Source: Methyloversatilis sp.
GTDB lineage: Bacteria; Pseudomonadota; Gammaproteobacteria; Burkholderiales; Rhodocyclaceae
Length of the DNA: 64,000 bases
Assembly (NCBI GenBank): GCA_016791045.1
Contig: JAEUNO010000032.1
Location: 1-64,000, forward strand
Direction: 5' to 3'
Each line of letters opens with the position of its first letter. Position 1 is the stretch's first letter. Shown piece by piece: positions 16,689 to 26,121 of the stretch. The notes beneath the pieces were generated by a model that had not been told where the DNA came from, ran no database searches, and saw nothing but the letters and a program-made list of their open reading frames with translations. The position numbers and the translations under genes were made by a program.

Positions 16689-18139
16689 AAGCTTTCATTG
16701 CCGCGCTGTTACTGAGTCTTGTCACGCCGCTCGCCCTGGCGGCGGCGCCGGCGCAGCCCCCGGCACTCCGCCAGTTGCCGGACTTTTCCGAGCTGGTCGA
16801 GAAGCAGGGGCAGGCGGTCGTCAACATCAGCACGACGCAGAAGGTCAGCACGCGCGCCATGCCGCAGATGCCCCCCGGCATGGACGAAAATGACCCGATG
16901 TACGATTTCTTCCGTCGCTTTGTGCCGCAGCAACCCGGCGGCCCGGGGTCGCCGGATGCGCGCTCGCTGGGATCCGGCTTCATCGTGTCGACCGACGGTT
17001 ACCTGTTGACCAATGCGCATGTTGTCGATGAAGCGGAGGAAATCACCGTCAAGCTCAGCGACAAGCGCGAATTCAAGGCGCGTGTGATCGGCGCCGACAA
17101 GCGCACAGACATTGCGGTGCTGAAGATCGACGCAACGGGCCTGCCCACGGTGAAATTCGGCGACGCGACCAAGCTGCGCGTCGGTGAGTGGGTGGTTGCC
17201 ATCGGTTCGCCGTTCGGCTTCGAAAGTTCTGTCACGGCCGGCATCGTGTCGGCCAAGGGGCGTTCGCTGCCGCAGGAAAACTTCGTGCCGTTCATCCAGA
17301 CCGATGTGGCGATCAATCCGGGCAATTCCGGCGGACCGCTGTTCAACCTGCGCGGCGAAGTGGTGGGCATCAATTCCCAGATCTACAGCCGCAACGGTGG
17401 CTTCATGGGCCTGTCGTTTGCGATCCCGATCGACGTCGCGATGGACATCCAGTCGCAACTGCGTGCCAACGGGCGCGTGCAGCGCGGTCGCATCGGCGTC
17501 GTGATCCAGGAGGTAACGAAGGAACTGGCCGACTCCTTCGGCATGAAGCGGCCGGAAGGTGCGCTGGTCAGTTCGGTCGAACCGCGCGGCCCGGCCGAAG
17601 TTGCCGGCATCGTGCCGGGCGATGTCATCCTGCGTTTCGACGGCAAACCGGTGGAAGGATCGGGCGATCTGCCGCGACTGGTCGGCGGCACCAAGCCGGG
17701 CGCATCGTCGATCGCCCAGGTGTGGCGCAATGGCGCCACGCGTGATATTGCGGTCACCGTGGCCGAACTGAACGACGATCTGGCCGACCCACGACGCAGC
17801 CGTCGTGGCGGCGGTGCGCCGGAAGCGGTACCGCAGTCCAACCGTCTGGGACTGGTGCTGTCCGAAGTGACGCCACAGCAGCGGCGCGGCATGCAGATCG
17901 AAGGTGGCCTGCGGGTGGAAAACATCACGGGCGGCGTCCGGTCCGACCTGCGCATCGGCGACGTCATCCTGGCCGTCATTGGACGTGGCAAGCAGACACC
18001 GGTATCCACGCTGGACCAGTTCAACAGCATCCTGTCCAGCATGGAACCGAAGATCGGCCTGACCGTTCTGGTCCGGCGCGGCACCAACCAGACCTTCCTG
18101 ACACTGCGCGTGCCGAACGGTCAGGACGCGGAGAAGTGA
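16685..18139 (+). CDS. mucD: Periplasmic serine endoprotease DegP/MucD-like
   Basis: A 484-residue DegQ-family protease. It has a signal peptide of about 20 residues (cleavage after LALAA), a trypsin-like domain with H112 (TNAHVV), D142 (RTDIAVL) and S215 (NPGNSGGP), then two PDZ domains (about 275-370 and 390-480). As the fifth gene of the rpoE operon it corresponds to Pseudomonas MucD, which clears misfolded envelope proteins and damps sigma-E signalling. It overlaps the downstream glutaredoxin gene by 4 bp. Confidence 0.94.
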   Translation: MKAFIAALLLSLVTPLALAAAPAQPPALRQLPDFSELVEKQGQAVVNISTTQKVSTRAMPQMPPGMDENDPMYDFFRRFVPQQPGGPGSPDARSLGSGFIVSTDGYLLTNAHVVDEAEEITVKLSDKREFKARVIGADKRTDIAVLKIDATGLPTVKFGDATKLRVGEWVVAIGSPFGFESSVTAGIVSAKGRSLPQENFVPFIQTDVAINPGNSGGPLFNLRGEVVGINSQIYSRNGGFMGLSFAIPIDVAMDIQSQLRANGRVQRGRIGVVIQEVTKELADSFGMKRPEGALVSSVEPRGPAEVAGIVPGDVILRFDGKPVEGSGDLPRLVGGTKPGASSIAQVWRNGATRDIAVTVAELNDDLADPRRSRRGGGAPEAVPQSNRLGLVLSEVTPQQRRGMQIEGGLRVENITGGVRSDLRIGDVILAVIGRGKQTPVSTLDQFNSILSSMEPKIGLTVLVRRGTNQTFLTLRVPNGQDAEK

Positions 18140-18399
18140 GTCAGCCGACGGATGCGCCGGCGTTGACGCTCTATCTGCGTCGCTGGTGCCATCTGTGCGA
18201 CGATCTGCTCGAACAGCTGACACCGCTGATTGCACCGCATGGTGTCGAAGTGCGCGAAATCGACATCGACGAGCACCCGGAGTTCGAGGCGCCCTATGGC
18301 GAACACATCCCGGTGCTGTGCGCCGGCGAGCGCGAACTGTGCCGTCACCGGCTTGATCCGCAGGCGGTGCAGGCCTATCTGCTAGAATCGCGCGCTTGA
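18136..18399 (+). CDS. Glutaredoxin-like protein (DUF836 family)
   Basis: An 87-residue thioredoxin-fold protein with an active-site C18-x-x-C21 (RRWCHLCDD) and the cis-Pro loop in HIPVLC. The GTG start overlaps the mucD stop (GTGA). Its position at the end of the sigma-E operon, ahead of lepA, is common in betaproteobacteria. Its substrate is unknown; the motif suggests dithiol redox activity. Confidence 0.85.
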   Translation: MSQPTDAPALTLYLRRWCHLCDDLLEQLTPLIAPHGVEVREIDIDEHPEFEAPYGEHIPVLCAGERELCRHRLDPQAVQAYLLESRA

Positions 18400-18423
18400 T
18401 CTCGTCGGTCCGGCTGACCAGAC

Positions 18424-18450
18424 AAGGGTGCCGCCATGGGCACCCTTTTT
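18424..18450 (+). terminator. Rho-independent terminator between the rpoE operon and lepA
   Basis: GGGTGCC (18426-18432) pairs with GGCACCC (18439-18445), loop GCCATG, extended by two A-T pairs, followed by TTTTT. It is only about 23 bp before the lepA ATG, so lepA must use a promoter that overlaps or precedes this element, or depend on read-through. Confidence 0.8.
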
Positions 18451-18472
18451 CATTCCTGTTTCCACTCTGACG

Positions 18473-20266
18473 ATGCAGCACATCCGAAACTTTTCCATCA
18501 TTGCCCACATCGACCACGGCAAGTCCACGCTGGCCGACCGTCTGATCCAGCGCTGCGGCGGTCTGTCCGACCGCGAAATGGAGGCGCAGGTCCTTGATTC
18601 GATGGATCTGGAGCGCGAACGCGGCATCACGATCAAGGCGCAGACGGCGGCCCTTCGGTACAAGGCCAACGACGGTCAGATCTATCAGTTCAACCTGATC
18701 GACACCCCGGGTCACGTCGACTTCTCCTATGAAGTGAGCCGCTCGCTGTCCGCCTGCGAAGGTGCGCTGCTGGTGGTCGATGCGTCGCAGGGCGTCGAGG
18801 CACAGACGGTCGCCAACTGCTATACCGCGCTCGACCTGGGCGTGGAAGTGGTGCCGGTGCTGAACAAGATCGATCTGCCTCAGGCGGATCCGGAGAATGC
18901 GCGGCAGGAAATCGAGGACGTCATCGGCATCGACGCGACCGATGCGATCCAGTGTTCCGCGAAGACCGGCCTGGGCATCGACGACATTCTCGAAATGATC
19001 GTCGTGCGCATCCCGCCGCCCAAGGGTGATCCGGCGGCGCCGCTGAAGGCGCTGATCATCGATTCCTGGTTCGACAACTACGTCGGCGTCGTGATGCTGG
19101 TGCGCGTGGTCGATGGTGCATTGAAGCCCAAGGACCGGATGCTGTTCATGTCCACCGGCGCGCAATACCAGGTCGATCAGGTCGGTGTGTTCACGCCCAA
19201 GTCCCTGCAGCGCGAAAGCCTGTCGGCGGGCGAGGTCGGCTTCGTCATCTGCGGCCTGAAGGAACTGAAGGCGGCCAAGGTCGGCGACACCATCACGCTG
19301 GCCGATCACCGCGCGCCCGAGCCGCTGCCCGGCTTCAAGGAAATCAAGCCGCAGGTGTTTGCCGGGCTGTATCCGGTGGAAGCCAGCGAGTACGACCAGC
19401 TGCGTGAGTCGCTGGAGAAACTCAAGCTCAACGACGCCTCGCTGCAGTACGAGCCGGAGGTGTCTCAGGCACTGGGTTTCGGTTTCCGCTGCGGCTTCCT
19501 CGGCATGCTGCACATGGAAATCGTGCAGGAACGGCTGGAACGCGAGTTCGACATGGACCTCATCACCACGGCGCCGACCGTGGTGTACGAGGTGCTGATG
19601 AACGACGGCAGCATCGTCATGGTCGAGAACCCGGCCAAGCTGCCCGAAGTGTCGAAGATGTCGGAGATCCGCGAGCCCATCATCAAGGCGGTCATCTTCC
19701 TGCCCCAGGAGTATCTGGGTGCGGTGATCACGCTGTGCGAGCAGAAGCGCGGGCAGCAGGTGAACATGCTGTATCACGGCCGTCAGGTGCAGCTCACCTA
19801 CGACCTGCCGATGGCCGAGGTGGTGTTCGATTTCTTCGACAAGCTCAAGTCGGTGTCGCGCGGTTACGCTTCGCTCGATTACGAGTTCAAGGAGTACCGC
19901 GCAGCCGACGTGGTGAAGCTCGACATCATGGTGGCCGGCGAGAAGGTCGATGCCCTGTCGGTCATCGTGCACCGCGCCAATGCGCAGTATCGCGGCCGCG
20001 AAGTGGCGGCCAAGATGCGCGAGCTGATTCCGCGCCAGATGTTCGACGTGCCGGTGCAGGCGGCGATCGGCGTGCACATCATCGCGCGCGAAACGATCAA
20101 GGCACTGCGCAAGAACGTGCTCGCCAAATGCTATGGCGGCGACATTTCACGGAAGAAGAAGCTGCTCGAAAAGCAGAAAGCAGGCAAGAAGCGCATGAAG
20201 CAGGTAGGAAACGTCGAAATTCCGCAGGAGGCGTTCCTTGCCGTGCTGCGTGTCGACGACAAATAA
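18473..20266 (+). CDS. lepA: Elongation factor 4 (LepA) GTPase
   Basis: A ribosome-binding GTPase that back-translocates or remodels stalled ribosomes. G motifs: AHIDHGKST (P-loop), DTPGHVDF and [10 protein letters not shown]. The special C-terminal domain ends [20 protein letters not shown], the LepA signature. The length is 597 residues, as usual. The ATG at 18473 gives [19 protein letters not shown]. It leads the lepA-lepB-rnc-era cluster, with lepB 18 bp downstream. Confidence 0.97.
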   Translation: MQHIRNFSIIAHIDHGKSTLADRLIQRCGGLSDREMEAQVLDSMDLERERGITIKAQTAALRYKANDGQIYQFNLIDTPGHVDFSYEVSRSLSACEGALLVVDASQGVEAQTVANCYTALDLGVEVVPVLNKIDLPQADPENARQEIEDVIGIDATDAIQCSAKTGLGIDDILEMIVVRIPPPKGDPAAPLKALIIDSWFDNYVGVVMLVRVVDGALKPKDRMLFMSTGAQYQVDQVGVFTPKSLQRESLSAGEVGFVICGLKELKAAKVGDTITLADHRAPEPLPGFKEIKPQVFAGLYPVEASEYDQLRESLEKLKLNDASLQYEPEVSQALGFGFRCGFLGMLHMEIVQERLEREFDMDLITTAPTVVYEVLMNDGSIVMVENPAKLPEVSKMSEIREPIIKAVIFLPQEYLGAVITLCEQKRGQQVNMLYHGRQVQLTYDLPMAEVVFDFFDKLKSVSRGYASLDYEFKEYRAADVVKLDIMVAGEKVDALSVIVHRANAQYRGREVAAKMRELIPRQMFDVPVQAAIGVHIIARETIKALRKNVLAKCYGGDISRKKKLLEKQKAGKKRMKQVGNVEIPQEAFLAVLRVDDK

Positions 20267-20284
20267 AACGACTGGACCCGAATC

Positions 20285-21097
20285 TTGAACTTTGCACTCA
20301 TCCTTTTCGTGCTGTGCGTGGTGACCGGCATCCTGTGGGGCCTTGACCGCATGGTGTTCGCGCGCAGGCGACCGGCCGGCGCACCGGACCCCTGGTGGGT
20401 CGAATACGGAGCAAGCTTCTTCCCGGTCATCATCGTCGTGTTCGGCCTGCGCAGTTTTGTTGTCGAGCCGTTCCGCATCCCCTCCGGCTCGATGATTCCG
20501 ACGCTGCTGATCGGCGATTTCATCCTGGTGAACAAGTTCACCTACGGCGTGCGTCTGCCGGTGCTGCACGACAAGATCATTCCGATGAATGATCCGCAGC
20601 GCGGCGATGTCATGGTGTTCCGCTACCCGGCCGATCCGTCGGTCGATTACATCAAGCGGGTGGTCGGCCTGCCGGGCGACACGGTGGCCTACCAGAACAA
20701 GCGGCTGACCATCAATGGCGTCGAAGTCCCGGTGCAACCGGCGGAAGATTACTTCCACAGCGAGCGCGCCTACTATTCGAATCGCTTCAGCGAAACGCTG
20801 GGCGATGTGCAGCATCACATACTGAACGACCGCGATGCGCGGGCCGACATCCCGACCGCACTCGATTTTCCGGGGCGCGAAAACTGTGTCTACAATCGCG
20901 AAGGGGTGCGCTGCGAAGTACCGGCCGGCCACTACCTGGTACTGGGGGACAATCGCGACCAGAGTGCCGACAGCCGCATCTGGGGGTTCGTGCCGGACGG
21001 AAACATCGTGGGCAAGGCTTTTTTCATCTGGTTTCACGCGGACACCATCCTGCCGCCGAAAGGCATCGATTTCGGCCGTATCGGCAGCTTCAGGTAG
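20285..21097 (+). CDS. lepB: Signal peptidase I
   Basis: Removes signal peptides from exported proteins. Two N-terminal membrane segments (residues about 2-20 and 42-58) are followed by the Ser/Lys dyad S69 (PSGSMIPTL) and K124 (DYIKRVVGLPGD) and box E GDNRDQSADSR. The start is TTG at 20285. At 270 residues it is slightly shorter than the E. coli enzyme. Confidence 0.95.
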   Translation: MNFALILFVLCVVTGILWGLDRMVFARRRPAGAPDPWWVEYGASFFPVIIVVFGLRSFVVEPFRIPSGSMIPTLLIGDFILVNKFTYGVRLPVLHDKIIPMNDPQRGDVMVFRYPADPSVDYIKRVVGLPGDTVAYQNKRLTINGVEVPVQPAEDYFHSERAYYSNRFSETLGDVQHHILNDRDARADIPTALDFPGRENCVYNREGVRCEVPAGHYLVLGDNRDQSADSRIWGFVPDGNIVGKAFFIWFHADTILPPKGIDFGRIGSFR

Positions 21098-21124
21098 TCT
21101 GATCGCACCATGAGGAGTCAACAG

Positions 21125-21490
21125 ATGCTGCGCAAGCAATCCGGTCTGAGTCTGGTGGGATTCCTGTTCGTTGCCGGCGTCGCCGGCATCGTTCTGGTAC
21201 TCGGAATGAAGACGATTCCGGCCGTCATCGAGTACTACACCATCCTGAAGAACGTGAATGCCATCGTGAAGAACGGCGAAATCAAGGGTGGTACCGTTGC
21301 TGACTACCGCAATGCCTATTCGAAGCGCTCGATCATGGATGAAATGTCGAGCGTCACGCCGGCCGATCTCGACATCATCAAGGACTCGAACGGCGTCGAA
21401 GTGTCGTTCGCCTACGACCGCAAGGTGCACATGTTCGGACCGGTGAGCATCCTGTTCGAATTCGAAGGGTCGGCCAGCGGGCCGAACTGA
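21125..21490 (+). CDS. DUF4845 small membrane protein
   Basis: A 121-residue protein with a pilin-like N-terminus (RKQSGLSLVGFLFVAGVAGIVL) containing one membrane helix, then a soluble domain. This family is found between lepB and rnc in betaproteobacteria; its function is unknown. The ATG at 21125 is preferred over one at 21110 because GAGGAG (within 21112-21117) is ideally placed for it. Confidence 0.85.
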   Translation: MLRKQSGLSLVGFLFVAGVAGIVLVLGMKTIPAVIEYYTILKNVNAIVKNGEIKGGTVADYRNAYSKRSIMDEMSSVTPADLDIIKDSNGVEVSFAYDRKVHMFGPVSILFEFEGSASGPN

Positions 21491-21494
21491 CGTC

Positions 21495-22172
21495 GTGACC
21501 TCCGCCGGGCAGATCGAGCAGGGGCTCGGCCACGTGTTCGCATCCAAGCACCTGCTGGTCCAGGCGCTGACCCATCGCAGTTTTTCCGCCACGCACAACG
21601 AACGCTTCGAATTCCTCGGCGATGCGGTGCTCGACTGCATTGCCTCCGACCTGCTGTGCGAGCGCTTCCCCGATCTTCCGGAAGGTGTGCTGTCCCGATT
21701 GCGTGCCAATCTGGTCAAGCAGGACACGCTGGCCGACATGGCGTGCGAACTCGATCTCGGCAGCGCGTTGCGACTGGGCGATGGCGAGGTGAAGACCGGC
21801 GGCCGTTCCCGACCGTCCATCCTCGCCGATGCACTCGAAGCGCTGATCGGCGCAGTGTTCATCGAAGCGGGTTACTGCGCTGCGCGGCAGACAGTCGCGC
21901 GGCTGTTCGGCGCGCGCCTGACCGGTCTGGATCCCTACATCGATTCGCGCGATCCTAAAACCGCACTGCAGGAATGGCTGCAGGCACGACACAAGCCGCT
22001 TCCGGTCTATGAAATCAGCGCCGTGACCGGGGCCGCCCACGCTCAGGCCTTCCGCGCACGCTGCCGAGTCGAGGCGCTGGGTCTCGCGACCGAAGGCGAA
22101 GGCAGCAACCGGCGTACCGCCGAACAGGCGGCGGCATCGCGCGCGCTCGAACAATTGCAGGGACAGACATGA
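21495..22172 (+). CDS. rnc: Ribonuclease III
   Basis: A double-strand-specific RNase that processes rRNA precursors. The catalytic signature ERFEFLGDAVLDCIASDLL and the acidic DALEALIGAVFIEAG are present, followed by a double-stranded-RNA-binding domain (PKTALQEWLQARHKPLPVYE to the C-terminus). The start is GTG at 21495. Its stop overlaps the era start, conserving the classical rnc-era coupling. Confidence 0.96.
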   Translation: MTSAGQIEQGLGHVFASKHLLVQALTHRSFSATHNERFEFLGDAVLDCIASDLLCERFPDLPEGVLSRLRANLVKQDTLADMACELDLGSALRLGDGEVKTGGRSRPSILADALEALIGAVFIEAGYCAARQTVARLFGARLTGLDPYIDSRDPKTALQEWLQARHKPLPVYEISAVTGAAHAQAFRARCRVEALGLATEGEGSNRRTAEQAAASRALEQLQGQT

Positions 22173-23119
22173 CCGATTCCATTGCGGACAGCGAGTTTCC
22201 GGAGATGCCGCCCGATGCATCACCGACCGTGCCGCCGATCACCCACTGCGGCTTCATCGCCATCGTCGGGCGGCCCAATGTCGGCAAATCGACGCTGATG
22301 AACCGTCTGATCGGCCAGAAGGTGAGCATCACCTCGGCCAAGGCACAGACCACCCGGCATCGCATACATGGCGTGCTGACCCGCGACGCCCGTCAGTTCG
22401 TGTTCGTCGATACGCCCGGTTTCCAGACGAAGCATCGCAATGCGCTCAACCGCGTGATGAACCGCTCGGTGACGCAGGCGCTGGCCGACGTCGACGTGAT
22501 CGTTTTCGTCATCGAAGCAGGCAAGCTGACCGAAGCCGATCAGGAAGTGATTGCGCTGCTGCCGAAAGACCGGCCGGTCCTGCTGCTGCTGAACAAGACC
22601 GACAAGGCGGGTGACCGCGCGAAGCTGCTGCCCTTCGTCGAGCGCATTGCGAAGCTGCACGATTTCCACGCCATCCTGCCGGTCAGTGCGCAGCGCGGCG
22701 ACGGGCTCGATGCGCTGATGAAGGTGGCCGGAGAATTGCTGCCGGAAGGTCAGGCCATGTTCGACGCCGATGACTTCACCGACCGCAGCGAACGCTTTCT
22801 CGCCGCGGAGTACATCCGCGAGAAACTGTTCCGGCAGCTGGGCGACGAACTGCCGTACGGTCTGGCGGTCGAGATCGAACGCTTCGAGGCGGAAGGCAAC
22901 CTGCGCCGCATCGCTGCGGCGGTCATCGTCGGCCGCGAGGCGCACAAGGGCATCGTCATCGGCCGCAATGGCGAAGTGCTGAAAACCGTCGGCAGCGCGG
23001 CGCGGCACGACATGGAAAAGGTGTTCGACTCCAAGGTGTTCCTCGAGCTGCACGTGAAGGTGCGCAGCGGCTGGGCCGACGACGAGCGCGCACTGAAAAG
23101 TCTGGGTTTCGAGCCGTGA
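22169..23119 (+). CDS. era: GTPase Era
   Basis: Binds 16S rRNA and aids 30S maturation. G motifs GRPNVGKSTLMNRLIGQK, DTPGFQTKHRNAL and NKTDKAGD are visible, and the C-terminal KH domain contains VIGRNGEVLKTVGSAARHDM. An N-terminal Pro/acid-rich extension of about 25 residues precedes the G domain. The ATG overlaps the rnc stop. Confidence 0.96.
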   Translation: MTDSIADSEFPEMPPDASPTVPPITHCGFIAIVGRPNVGKSTLMNRLIGQKVSITSAKAQTTRHRIHGVLTRDARQFVFVDTPGFQTKHRNALNRVMNRSVTQALADVDVIVFVIEAGKLTEADQEVIALLPKDRPVLLLLNKTDKAGDRAKLLPFVERIAKLHDFHAILPVSAQRGDGLDALMKVAGELLPEGQAMFDADDFTDRSERFLAAEYIREKLFRQLGDELPYGLAVEIERFEAEGNLRRIAAAVIVGREAHKGIVIGRNGEVLKTVGSAARHDMEKVFDSKVFLELHVKVRSGWADDERALKSLGFEP

Positions 23120-23177
23120 GCGTAGTGCCGGTGCATGCCGTGCGGCGGCGCAGCGCGCGCTGCCGGAAGGCGGTCAG

Positions 23178-23912
23178 GTGAATTCGGGCAAGCAGCGGGT
23201 GGACGGCCAGCCCGCCTTCCTGCTGCAGGCCCATCCCTACCGCGAAACAAGCCTGGTGGTCGATGTGTTCAGCCGAGATTTCGGCCGCATCGGTCTGGTG
23301 GCACGCGGTGCCAAGCGACCGCGTGCGGCGCTGCGTGGCGTGCTGGTGGAGTTCCAGCCGCTCGATCTGGGCTGGTTCGGCCAGGGGGAGTTGCGTACGC
23401 TGGCGCGTGCCGAATGGCAGCGCGCATGGCCCATGCTGTCCGGCCCGAGGCTGCTGCTGGGCTACTATCTGAACGAATTGCTGCAGCGCCTGCTGGCGCG
23501 CGACGATGCGCACCCGGCGCTGTTCGACCGCTATGCCGATACTTTGCAGAGGCTGGCGCTGGCACCGGGCGAAACGGCCGGCCATCAGGTGCTGTTGCGC
23601 AGTTTCGAGAAATCGCTGCTGCAGGAACTGGGTTACGGTCTGACGCTGGACTGCGATGCGCAGGGTGCCGCGCTGGATACCGGCGCGTCCTACCACTATG
23701 TGGCCGAGCAGGGCCTGGTGCGGGGTGATGCGGGTACGCCGGACGTCGTCAGCCTCACGGGTGCGCAGGCGCTGGCGATCAACGGCGACGATTACGGCGA
23801 TCCGCAGGTCGCGCGGCTGGCGCGAACACTGATGCGCATGTTGATCGCGCATTATCTGCAGGGGCAGGAACTGCGTACCCGACGTGTATTCATCGAACTA
23901 CAGGATCTCTGA
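23178..23912 (+). CDS. recO: DNA repair protein RecO
   Basis: Recombination mediator acting with RecR to load RecA on SSB-coated DNA. The N-terminal OB fold (AFLLQAHPYRETSLVVDVFS, then RDFGRIGLVARGAKRPRA) and the helical C-terminal domain match the family. The start is GTG at 23178 after GGAAGGCGG. The length is 244 residues. Confidence 0.93.
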   Translation: MNSGKQRVDGQPAFLLQAHPYRETSLVVDVFSRDFGRIGLVARGAKRPRAALRGVLVEFQPLDLGWFGQGELRTLARAEWQRAWPMLSGPRLLLGYYLNELLQRLLARDDAHPALFDRYADTLQRLALAPGETAGHQVLLRSFEKSLLQELGYGLTLDCDAQGAALDTGASYHYVAEQGLVRGDAGTPDVVSLTGAQALAINGDDYGDPQVARLARTLMRMLIAHYLQGQELRTRRVFIELQDL

Positions 23913-23915
23913 CTC

Positions 23916-24671
23916 ATGATCGAACTTGGCGTCAACATCGACCACGTGGCCACCTTGCGCCAGGCGCGCCGCACCTACGAGCCTGACCCGGTGTGGGCCG
24001 CCGTGGAGGCGCATCTGGGCGGTGCCGACGGCATCACCGTGCACCTGCGCGAAGACCGTCGTCACATCCAGGACGACGACGTGCGCCGGCTGCGCGATCT
24101 GGTGCACATCAAGCTCAATCTCGAAATGGCGGCCATCGATGAAATGGTCGGCATCGCCTGCGGGCTGAAGCCGGAAATGGCCATGCTGGTGCCGGAAGGG
24201 CGGCACGAGGTGACCACAGAAGGCGGACTGGACATCGTGTCGCAGGAAGAGCGGCTGCATGGCGTGGTCAGCCGCCTGCGCGATGCCGGCATCGTCACCA
24301 GCGTGTTCATCGACGCCGAACTGCCGCAGATCGAAGCGGCGGCGCGCATCGGTGCCCAGGTGTGCGAGGTGCACACCGGGCCGTACGCACATGCCTTCCA
24401 CGGTTTCGGCCGCGATCGCGAATCGCAGCCGGTGGCGGTCGAACTGGACAAGGTGCGCGCCGCCGGCAAGGCGATCCGCGATCTGGGCATGCGCTTCAAC
24501 GCCGGTCACGCGTTGAACTACGCCAATGTGCAGCCGGTGGCCGAACTGCCGGGCGTGCGCGAACTGCACATCGGACACGCCATCGTCAGCCGTTCGGTGT
24601 TCGTCGGCCTGCGCGAGGCGGTGCGCGAAATGAAGCAACTGATGCGAGAGGCGGCGGGGAGGGCAGCATGA
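23916..24671 (+). CDS. pdxJ: Pyridoxine 5'-phosphate synthase
   Basis: Last step of de novo vitamin B6 ring formation. The start [19 protein letters not shown] is diagnostic, with [38 protein letters not shown] and [10 protein letters not shown]. It follows recO by 3 bp and overlaps acpS. Confidence 0.96.
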   Translation: MIELGVNIDHVATLRQARRTYEPDPVWAAVEAHLGGADGITVHLREDRRHIQDDDVRRLRDLVHIKLNLEMAAIDEMVGIACGLKPEMAMLVPEGRHEVTTEGGLDIVSQEERLHGVVSRLRDAGIVTSVFIDAELPQIEAAARIGAQVCEVHTGPYAHAFHGFGRDRESQPVAVELDKVRAAGKAIRDLGMRFNAGHALNYANVQPVAELPGVRELHIGHAIVSRSVFVGLREAVREMKQLMREAAGRAA

Positions 24672-25057
24672 TTTTTGGTGTCGGCACGGATCTGTGCAGC
24701 ATCGCGCGGCTGGAACGGCTGGTCACGCGCAACGGCGAGGCGCTGGCACGGCGCATTCTGGCCGCATCCGAAATGGTCGAGTTCGAGCGCGCACGCGAAC
24801 CGGCACGTTTTCTCGCCAAGCGCTTCGCGGCCAAGGAAGCGCTCGGCAAGGCACTCGGGACCGGGGTGCGTGCGCCGGTGCTGCTGCGTTCCATTGCCGT
24901 GTCGCACGATGACCTCGGCAAGCCGGTATTCGTGTTCGATGAGTTGCTGACGCAATGGCTGGACCAGCGCGGCCTGCATCCGCATCTGTCGCTGTCGGAC
25001 GAGGTCGCGTACGCGCTGGCCTTCGTCGTGGTCGAGCGCACGGAGACCCTGGCATGA
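24668..25057 (+). CDS. acpS: Holo-[acyl-carrier-protein] synthase
   Basis: Attaches 4'-phosphopantetheine to AcpP S37. It begins [18 protein letters not shown] and carries the Mg/CoA motif [19 protein letters not shown]. The length is 129 residues. ATGA overlaps on both sides (pdxJ upstream, nagZ downstream) indicate a single translation-coupled run. Confidence 0.96.
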   Translation: MIFGVGTDLCSIARLERLVTRNGEALARRILAASEMVEFERAREPARFLAKRFAAKEALGKALGTGVRAPVLLRSIAVSHDDLGKPVFVFDELLTQWLDQRGLHPHLSLSDEVAYALAFVVVERTETLA

Positions 25058-26088
25058 GGCATACACCACCCGGTCCGGTCATGCTCGACGTGGCCGGCTT
25101 CGAACTCGACGCCGAAGACCGCGAGTTGCTGGCCCATCCTTCGGTCGGCGGGCTGATCCTGTTTGCCCGCAACTTCAGCGACGCACGCCAGCTCGCCGCA
25201 CTGACCGAAGCCATCCACGCCGTGCGCACGCCGCCGCTGCTGATCGCGGTCGATCACGAGGGCGGTCGGGTACAGCGTTTTCGCAGCGATGGCTTCACCC
25301 ATCTGCCGGCGATGCGCACGCTGGGCGCACGCTACGAAACCGATGCCAGCGCAGCGCTGGGTGACGCGCGTGCCGCCGGGTTCGTGCTGGCCGCCGAACT
25401 GCGTGCGCTGGGCGTCGATCTGTCATTCACGCCGGTGCTCGATCTAGATTTCGGTGCCAGCGCCGTCATCGGCGACCGTGCCTTTCACGGCGATCCGGCC
25501 ATCGTCGCCGCACTGGCCGGCGCACTGGCCGAGGGGCTGCGCGCGGCCGGGATGAAGTCGGTCGGCAAGCACTTTCCGGGGCACGGCTTCGTCGCCGCCG
25601 ATTCGCATGTCGCCATCCCGGTCGATGAGCGCGATTTCGACACCCTCTGGCGCACCGACATCCAGCCGTACATGCAACTGGGCCGGCAGATCGATGCCGT
25701 GATGCCGGCGCACGTCATCTACCCGGCAGTCGATGCGCTGCCGGCGGGCTTTTCACGCAAGTGGGTGCAGGACATCCTGCGCGGCCGGCTCGAATTCGAC
25801 GGCGTGGTGTTCAGCGATGACCTGTCGATGGAAGGTGCATCGGTCGTCGGTGATGTCGTCGCGCGCGCCGAAGCGGCGTGGGACGCCGGCTGCGACATGG
25901 TGCTGGTGTGCAACGCTCGTGATCAGGCGATCCGGCTCATTGACGGCTGGCATCCGGCGCCGGACGCCGTGCGCAGCGCACGCGTCGCGTCGCTGCTGCC
26001 GAAGCAGCCGTTCGGCGACCGTACGCAGCTCGCGCAGGACACACGCTATCGCGATGCGCTCGATCAGGTGCAGCGGCTCACCGCCTGA
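25054..26088 (+). CDS. nagZ: Beta-N-acetylhexosaminidase NagZ (GH3)
   Basis: Cytoplasmic peptidoglycan-recycling enzyme that removes GlcNAc from anhydromuropeptides. Motifs: IAVDHEGGRVQRF, the KHFPGHG loop with the general acid/base His, DSHVAIP, and the nucleophile Asp in VVFSDDLSMEGA. The length of 344 residues is typical. The start overlaps the acpS stop. Confidence 0.95.
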   Translation: MRHTPPGPVMLDVAGFELDAEDRELLAHPSVGGLILFARNFSDARQLAALTEAIHAVRTPPLLIAVDHEGGRVQRFRSDGFTHLPAMRTLGARYETDASAALGDARAAGFVLAAELRALGVDLSFTPVLDLDFGASAVIGDRAFHGDPAIVAALAGALAEGLRAAGMKSVGKHFPGHGFVAADSHVAIPVDERDFDTLWRTDIQPYMQLGRQIDAVMPAHVIYPAVDALPAGFSRKWVQDILRGRLEFDGVVFSDDLSMEGASVVGDVVARAEAAWDAGCDMVLVCNARDQAIRLIDGWHPAPDAVRSARVASLLPKQPFGDRTQLAQDTRYRDALDQVQRLTA

Positions 26089-26121
26089 CCGGCCGGCCGT
26101 GAAGTCCCGCATGGCTGCTCA

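Noticed and set aside
16709-20077. A 1122-codon open frame on the minus strand across mucD and lepA
   Set aside because: It is an antisense shadow in GC-rich DNA: the plus strand encodes complete, motif-bearing MucD, glutaredoxin and LepA, and the minus product is His/Arg/Gln-rich without a domain.
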